Origin: JAJVID01 sp963743425
GTDB taxonomy: Bacteria; Acidobacteriota; Blastocatellia; RBC074
NCBI GenBank assembly: GCA_963743425.1
Contig: CAVUPU010000001.1
Location: 992,001-1,056,000, forward strand
Reading direction: 5' to 3'
Length of the DNA: 64,000 bases
Shown here: positions 59,513-64,000 of the stretch, in pieces
How the letters are laid out: every line of letters begins with the position of its first letter
How positions within the stretch are numbered: the first letter of the stretch is position 1
Program-made: the position numbers and the translations under genes
Notes under the pieces: model-generated
Database searches by the model: none
Told to the model about the DNA's origin: nothing
What the model saw: only the letters and a program-made list of their open reading frames with translations

Positions 59513-59668
59513 TGTGCGGTAAGTCTCCGACTTACCGGGAGCGATTTCTCTTTTTCTTTGGGCTATGCCCTTCATTGTGGACGATGAGGGCGTAGCCCAG
59601 GAGAAGAGGGCGAATGTCCCCGGAAGGGCATAGCCGCTTCCGCACATCAGGCGGCGCAGCCGCGAAGA
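59507..59668. repeat. Inverted-repeat-bounded insertion between cmr3 and cmr1
   Basis: cgcctgatgtgcggt (59507-59521) faces its complement ccgcacatcaggcgg (59640-59654). Between them, other complementary words exist (gggctatgccc facing gggcatagcc). No frame of note. The layout resembles a small non-coding mobile element or long hairpin inside the operon. Confidence 0.6.
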
Positions 59669-59695
59669 AATCAGGCCACAAAAAATTGAGGTGAA

Positions 59696-61099
59696 ATGAT
59701 GAGAAGACCACCGAGAGACGAATCCAATAATGAAAAACCACCTGAGGTGAGCATGCGGCCCGATGCTGATTTCATCACGCAGAGGCGCGAGTATGAGTTG
59801 ATCACGCCTCTGTTCGGCGGCGGCGTTGAACCGGGCGAAGCCGATCCGGTGACTGTCATTCGCGGCACGGAAGTGCGAGGCCATTTGCGCTTCTGGTGGC
59901 GCGCGACGCGGGGCGGGCAGTTCAATGGTGATCTGATAGAGATGAAAAAGAGGGAAGATGAAATTTGGGGAGCGGCCAGCACTGCCGACAAACCCGTGCA
60001 CTCGCAGGCGTCAATTGCGGTAACCTGCACGGAGGAAGGCACGCCGGATCATCCGTTTGAAGTAAACCAGAAGAGAAAACCACAAGCGCGCAAGGGAAGT
60101 CTCGCGCCTGCTTATGCGGCTTTCCCGCTGCAACCATCCGATGAAGAGGCAAAACAACTTTCGAGAGATGGCAAAGAAACGAAAGCCGTCTGCGCCGGTG
60201 TCAAGTTCGTCCTTCAAATCAGCTTCAAATCCGAGCACCGAACGGAAGTGGAAGCTGCTTTGTGGGCCTGGGAAACATTTGGCGGTATTGGGGCGCGCAC
60301 GCGCAGAGGGTTTGGCGCGCTTCACCTGGTCAATAATCAGGAACGGTCGCTGGGCGAAGAGAAATGGCGGGAGGTTGACGTTGATCTGCCCCAATCAACC
60401 GGTGTGGTGAAGAAATGGATTCAGGATAAGTTCTCAGCTTTCGAGGTGAAGGGCAAATGGCACAAAGATGTTCCCAGTCTGTCGGGTTCACTCAATCAGC
60501 TCAAAGTCGTTAAAGCTCAAATCGAAACCAAAGGCGATGTAGGGAAGGGGAGAGGCTCCGGCGCGAAGACCACAACGGTTTTTACGACGCAGGAAGTCTG
60601 GGAGTATCTGATCAACAAGCTCAAGAAGTTTCGGCAGGCTCGTTACGACAAAGACGGAGGGAAGAATGTGCCCAACGAATACGGCCTCAGCCATTGGCCT
60701 GAAGCGAACGAGATACGCCGCCGTCTCAATCCGACTGAGGAAGCGGAAGCCGCGGCAGTGGTCAGAAAGTTTCCGCGAGCAAGATTGGGGCTTCCCATCA
60801 ATTTCCACCTGCCGCACGACCTGGGGAAGCCTGACGTTGAGTTGCGGGGCACATCCAGCAATCGTCGAGCAAGCCCGCTGATTTTGCGCCCGCTGGTTTG
60901 CGCGGATGGCAAGACTATTGGCCTGGCCGTGGTTTTAGCCCCAACATCATTGCCGCCCGATCCATTGCAGTTAGTCTCTGATCGGCTCAACTCAACTTCA
61001 CAACCGATCGAAGTGGATTTGAGCAAGGCAGAGGCGGTCGGGATCAAGCCGCTTTATCCTGAATCAGACATCATCAAAGCGTTTCTGAGCACGCTATAG
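59696..61099 (+). CDS. cmr1: Type III-B Cmr1
   Basis: 467 residues; ATG ATG at 59696 after gaggtg. RAMP signature ELITPLFGGGVEPGEADPVTVIRGTEVRGHLRFWWRAT is typical of Cmr1. A second RAMP-like half is in the C-terminal part (RKFPRARLGLPINFHLPHD). It caps the 3' end of the crRNA filament. The 280-base gap from cmr3 holds the repeats; the following gene starts 11 bases after its stop. Confidence 0.92.
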   Translation: MMRRPPRDESNNEKPPEVSMRPDADFITQRREYELITPLFGGGVEPGEADPVTVIRGTEVRGHLRFWWRATRGGQFNGDLIEMKKREDEIWGAASTADKPVHSQASIAVTCTEEGTPDHPFEVNQKRKPQARKGSLAPAYAAFPLQPSDEEAKQLSRDGKETKAVCAGVKFVLQISFKSEHRTEVEAALWAWETFGGIGARTRRGFGALHLVNNQERSLGEEKWREVDVDLPQSTGVVKKWIQDKFSAFEVKGKWHKDVPSLSGSLNQLKVVKAQIETKGDVGKGRGSGAKTTTVFTTQEVWEYLINKLKKFRQARYDKDGGKNVPNEYGLSHWPEANEIRRRLNPTEEAEAAAVVRKFPRARLGLPINFHLPHDLGKPDVELRGTSSNRRASPLILRPLVCADGKTIGLAVVLAPTSLPPDPLQLVSDRLNSTSQPIEVDLSKAEAVGIKPLYPESDIIKAFLSTL

Positions 61100-61110
61100 G
61101 AGATGAAATT

Positions 61111-62031
61111 ATGAATGCCAAACTCACATTTGTTCACGCCCTCTCGCCATTGCACGCCGGCACAGGCCAGGGCATTGGCGTGATCGATCTGCCGATTGCC
61201 CGCGAGAAGGCGACGGGCATTCCGTTTCTGCCCGGGTCTTCGTTGAAAGGCACGCTGCGCGATCTTTGCGCGGACCCGAAGCCGAAGAAGTGCGATGTCT
61301 TTGGGCCGGAGACGGCGAATGCGGCCGATTTTGCAGGCTCGGCGCAGTTCTCCGATCAGCGGTTGCTGCTGTTACCGATTCGCAGCCTGAAGGGAACTTT
61401 TGCCTGGGTGACCTCGCCGTACGTTTTGCGGCGATTTGTGCGTGACGCGAGCGGTACGAAAGTCTCGCATGCTTGCTTTCAGCGCATCCCTGACTTGAAA
61501 GAGAACGAATGCGCCGTCGACGGGCGGAATTCGATCACCTATGAAAACAAGGTCATTCTTGAAGACCTCGAACTGGAGGCGAAGCCGCAACAAGATGTTT
61601 CGCAATGGGCGGAATTTTTGGGCGGGCAGGTCTTTCCTGACGATCCAACCTGGCGCGGCTATCTCACCGCGCGGCTGTGTGTCGTCGCGGATGACGTGTT
61701 CAACTTTCTGCTCAACACCGCGACCGAGATCACGGCGCGTATCAAGCTGCTTGAAGACAAGAAGACCGTACAGAAAGGCGGCCTCTGGTACGAAGAGGCG
61801 CTGCCCGCCGAAACCATTCTGTCGGGGCTGTTGGTGGCGACCGAGATCAAGCAGACAAATGGACAGCCGCGCATCTCCGCCGATGAGATATTCCGCGTAG
61901 TTGAAGGCACGGTGAAAAAAGACAATGCGCCGCAACCGGTGCAGCTTGGCGGCAAGGCCACAGTAGGCAGAGGGCTTTGCTACGTTCATCTTTCATCCAA
62001 AGAGACACCCAAAGAGGAGGCGCCAAAATGA
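61111..62031 (+). CDS. cmr4: Type III-B Cmr4
   Basis: 306 residues. Backbone subunit: LTFVHALSPLHAGTGQGIGVIDLPIAREKATGIPFLPGSSLKGTLRDL, with the loop normally holding the catalytic Asp used to cut target RNA at 6-nt steps. Gly-rich loop near the end (LGGKATVGRGLCYVHL). Several copies build the Cmr filament. Its stop overlaps the cmr5 start (ATGA). Confidence 0.94.
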   Translation: MNAKLTFVHALSPLHAGTGQGIGVIDLPIAREKATGIPFLPGSSLKGTLRDLCADPKPKKCDVFGPETANAADFAGSAQFSDQRLLLLPIRSLKGTFAWVTSPYVLRRFVRDASGTKVSHACFQRIPDLKENECAVDGRNSITYENKVILEDLELEAKPQQDVSQWAEFLGGQVFPDDPTWRGYLTARLCVVADDVFNFLLNTATEITARIKLLEDKKTVQKGGLWYEEALPAETILSGLLVATEIKQTNGQPRISADEIFRVVEGTVKKDNAPQPVQLGGKATVGRGLCYVHLSSKETPKEEAPK

Positions 62032-62468
62032 AGATACAGACACGCGACCAGCGATACGCCAAAGATATCTTCGAGCGGGTGCAAAAGTTCAAGCAGGATC
62101 ATTCGGATGATATTCCGGACAAAATTAAACAGAGGCAGAACAAAGCCAAATGGAAACAGTATGGCTCGATGGCGCACAAACTGCCCGTGTTGATACGCAC
62201 GGCGGGTCTGGCGCAGGCGCTGGCTTTCGCCGAAGTCAGCGGTAAAAAGAAAACGCCGCATCAGCGCTTGCTGAACGACCTGGCGCAAACGGTCTTGCCA
62301 CGGAATGCCGGGCAGTTTGTCGAGCTTAGCCGCTCCGCTCCACTCGGCGAGTATATGCAGCTCACGCAGAACGCGCTGTCGGCGTTGCTCTGGTACAAGC
62401 GCTTCGCGCAATCGGTGCTTGGCGTCGAGGCCGGAGACGAACCGGAAACGGAAGAGGAGGCGGGATGA
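62028..62468 (+). CDS. cmr5: Type III-B Cmr5
   Basis: Start at the ATG overlapping the cmr4 stop; 146 residues. All-helical small subunit: MKIQTRDQRYAKDIFERVQKF, then KYGSMAHKLPVLIRTAGLAQALAFAE and EYMQLTQNALSALLWYKRFAQSVL. Forms the inner filament beside Cmr4. The longer frame to 61977 belongs to cmr4. Confidence 0.93.
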   Translation: MKIQTRDQRYAKDIFERVQKFKQDHSDDIPDKIKQRQNKAKWKQYGSMAHKLPVLIRTAGLAQALAFAEVSGKKKTPHQRLLNDLAQTVLPRNAGQFVELSRSAPLGEYMQLTQNALSALLWYKRFAQSVLGVEAGDEPETEEEAG

Positions 62469-63247
62469 CCACAAGCACACGCCGCGAGGCAATGGAAAAA
62501 TACACGCAGCCCGATTCAACCGTTCACGCCGGGTTGTGGCTCGATAAATTCATCTACACGCAATACGAGCGGCGCGATTCAAAGCGCATGCCGAAAGCGG
62601 AATTGGTTTCAGAAGTCGCGGGCATTGGCGAATCTGACGAGTACGAGGCTTTCTATCGGCGCTGGGAAGAGAGTCTGAAACGCTTCGGCGTAGAAAAGAC
62701 CTGGCTGGCGCGCGTGCGGGGGCGAATGGCCGTTGGGCTGGGCGATGAAGGCGTGCTGGAAACTTCGGTCACGCTGCATCGCGTCTATGGAGTTCCTTAC
62801 ATACCCGGCAGCGCGCTGAAGGGGCTGGCTGCCAGTTTTGCGCGCAATCGGCTCAATGGCGAGTGGGGGAAAGGGAAGTTCGCCTACAACGTCGTCTTCG
62901 GCAAAACGGACGATGCGGGGTATGTCACGTTTTACGATGCGCTCTACAAACCCGGCAGCGGGCATAAAGGCCACGCCTTGTACCCGGATGTAATCACCGT
63001 GCATCACGGCGATTATTACGGCAATAAGAAAGACAAGGACACCGAAGAACCGATTCCGCCCGCCGATTGGGACGATCCGAATCCAGTGTCGTTCCTGTCG
63101 GCGACGGGCGAGTACCTGATCGCTTTGTCCGCGCCGCCGGGGTGTGAACTTTGGATCGCGAAAACGATTGAACTGCTCAAACTCGCGCTCGAACACGAAG
63201 GCATTGGCGCGAAGACATCGAGCGGGTATGGGCGAATGATTGTGTGA
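62465..63247 (+). CDS. cmr6: Type III-B Cmr6
   Basis: 260 residues, overlapping cmr5 by four bases. RAMP motifs RVRGRMAVGLGDEGVLETSVTLHRVYGVPYIPGSALKGLAASFAR and GIGAKTSSGYGRMIV (end). Together with Cmr1 it closes the 3' end of the complex. Last canonical effector gene; the SAVED-like gene follows after 27 bases. Confidence 0.94.
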   Translation: MTTSTRREAMEKYTQPDSTVHAGLWLDKFIYTQYERRDSKRMPKAELVSEVAGIGESDEYEAFYRRWEESLKRFGVEKTWLARVRGRMAVGLGDEGVLETSVTLHRVYGVPYIPGSALKGLAASFARNRLNGEWGKGKFAYNVVFGKTDDAGYVTFYDALYKPGSGHKGHALYPDVITVHHGDYYGNKKDKDTEEPIPPADWDDPNPVSFLSATGEYLIALSAPPGCELWIAKTIELLKLALEHEGIGAKTSSGYGRMIV

Positions 63248-63274
63248 AGCTACAGTTTCAGGAGGAAAGAGATT

Positions 63275-63859
63275 ATGCCTGGAAAGTTCATAGACTTTTT
63301 GATCAATCTCGGAGCGGCTGCTTTTGGCGGTTTTGTAGCTTGGGGGTGGCGAACAATTCATAACAAGCGGCTTCGTCATAGGCGGCTACAACAGATTCAA
63401 ACCGCGGCAAAGGAAGGAGAGGTTGCGATTTGCATTCGCGTCGGCGGAGCCAGCGATCCTTTGCCTGATGTGCGTATGTATTTACAGGCGCATCATCCCA
63501 ACATCGCTCAAATCGTCGTCTATCAAGCCAGCGGCGAAGCCTTGGATGAACCAGCTACGGCAGCGCGAATTGTCGAGGATATTTACGAATGCATCCGCGC
63601 TTATGGGGAAGGCCCAATTTCACGTTTGCATTTCTTTCCTTCGGGTATGGTCGCGTACTCGCCTATCATTTTTACGATTTTGAGCAATTGGGGAAAAGTG
63701 GTTGTCTATCACAAAAAGACAGATGCCTATGTGCCGCTTTACGAAGTAGACAAAGATAGACGGTACTTGGTGAAGCGTGAATTCGAGTCGCTAAACACTT
63801 GGCAAGTTGTTGCTGTTCAAACAGCCGCTGCCGTGACCGCGGGAGCCGCAAAATCATGA
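63275..63859 (+). CDS. Membrane-anchored SAVED-like protein (candidate cyclic-oligonucleotide effector)
   Basis: 194 residues with aggagg upstream. One membrane helix at about residues 8-26 (LINLGAAAFGGFVAWGW) is followed by a basic stretch (KRLRHRRLQQ). Residues about 48-165 have a Rossmann-type pattern: GEVAICIRVGG, IAQIVVYQASGEALDEPATAARIVEDIYECIRAYG, RLHFFPSGMVAYSPIIFTILSNWGKVVVYHKKTDAYVPLYEV. The end matches the SAVED domain's HxF-x-aG...y.p..G..V.VYH rhythm. SAVED binds cyclic oligonucleotides, the product of Cas10. No nuclease or protease domain is attached, so a membrane-disrupting role is plausible. Overlaps the next gene by four bases. Identification is by pattern only. Confidence 0.6.
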   Translation: MPGKFIDFLINLGAAAFGGFVAWGWRTIHNKRLRHRRLQQIQTAAKEGEVAICIRVGGASDPLPDVRMYLQAHHPNIAQIVVYQASGEALDEPATAARIVEDIYECIRAYGEGPISRLHFFPSGMVAYSPIIFTILSNWGKVVVYHKKTDAYVPLYEVDKDRRYLVKREFESLNTWQVVAVQTAAAVTAGAAKS

Positions 63860-64000
63860 GCAACCAATCCGCAACGCTGCTGTTGTCGCTTTCCAACGCC
63901 GAGCTATACGACGGCTGTGATATTCAGGAGATCGCCGGACGGCTGACCTTGATGACCCCGGCCCACGAAGCCGTCAACATCATCGGTCGCAACGCCCGGC
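63856..64000 (+). CDS. Unidentified gene at the right edge, overlapping the SAVED-like gene
   Basis: ATG at 63856 overlaps the previous stop (ATGA). The 48 readable codons begin MSNQSATLLLSLSNAELYDGCDIQEIAGRL and run off the window. No family recognised. Coupling to the CRISPR operon suggests an ancillary cas gene. Confidence 0.6.
   Translation, partial: MSNQSATLLLSLSNAELYDGCDIQEIAGRLTLMTPAHEAVNIIGRNAR

Overview
This looks like a chromosomal segment of a moderately GC-rich, free-living bacterium, most likely an acidobacterium (Blastocatellia-like). That placement is an inference. It rests on the mix of an RHS protein, MacB/FtsX-type permeases without their own ATPase, a large DUF5117-type zinc protease, DUF4394 and LolA-like secreted proteins, many lipoproteins, and a marked abundance of long intergenic inverted repeats. 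No ribosomal RNA or phylogenetic marker in the window settles it.

Layout. 1-1,200: start of folD (leaving the left edge), a small coiled-coil gene and tRNA-Lys(CTT). 1,200-7,500: an accessory island beside the tRNA made of small, mostly unrecognised genes, several with their own look-alike terminator. It holds a nuclease-fold protein with altered catalytic residues, an HTH protein, a broken GIY-YIG gene, a HEPN-motif protein next to a PIN-like protein, and a repeat peptide with KAG/NHN units. 8,000-11,400: a sigma54-type response regulator and histidine kinase pair. 11,600-13,800: a LolA-like protein and an ATP-grasp enzyme. 13,900-20,850: a decayed zone with a glycerate-kinase relic, a lipoprotein (possible immunity protein), an IS transposase tail and an RHS polymorphic-toxin-like gene with a wrecked N-terminus. 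21,200-28,560: housekeeping and metabolic genes on the minus strand (enolase-superfamily racemase/MenC with a GNAT partner, pssA, scpB, scpA, trpS, site-2 protease, DUF4031, a lysine-rich protein). 28,760-33,800: an efflux-type locus of two FtsX permeases, a serine hydrolase and a membrane fusion protein; one permease and the fusion protein carry single-base frameshifts. 33,900-42,400: secreted proteins, an alpha/beta hydrolase, a truncated beta-propeller, a tandem duplicated secreted protein, a beta-lactamase-fold protein and an acyl-CoA ligase. 42,900-49,850: DUF485/actP acetate transport, the DUF5117 protease, a HicB relic and a double-DUF4394 protein. 50,535-56,087: an aconitase interrupted by a 517-residue intein, a DUF1648 membrane protein and trmL. 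56,144-64,000: a type III-B CRISPR effector operon (cmr2/cas10-cmr3-cmr1-cmr4-cmr5-cmr6) followed by a small membrane-anchored protein that looks like a SAVED-type cyclic-oligonucleotide sensor and then a further overlapping gene cut by the right edge.

How parts work together. The Cmr operon has a good sigma70-type promoter, a GGDD palm that should make cyclic oligoadenylates, and a candidate membrane effector to read that signal, so it forms a plausible complete signalling branch. No CRISPR array, cas6 or adaptation genes are visible. Aconitase function depends on intein splicing because the element sits directly before one of the three cluster-ligand cysteines. Across the whole window gene ends are marked by long perfect or near-perfect palindromes, some built from 7-bp tandem units, which appear to be a genome-wide repeat habit of this organism.
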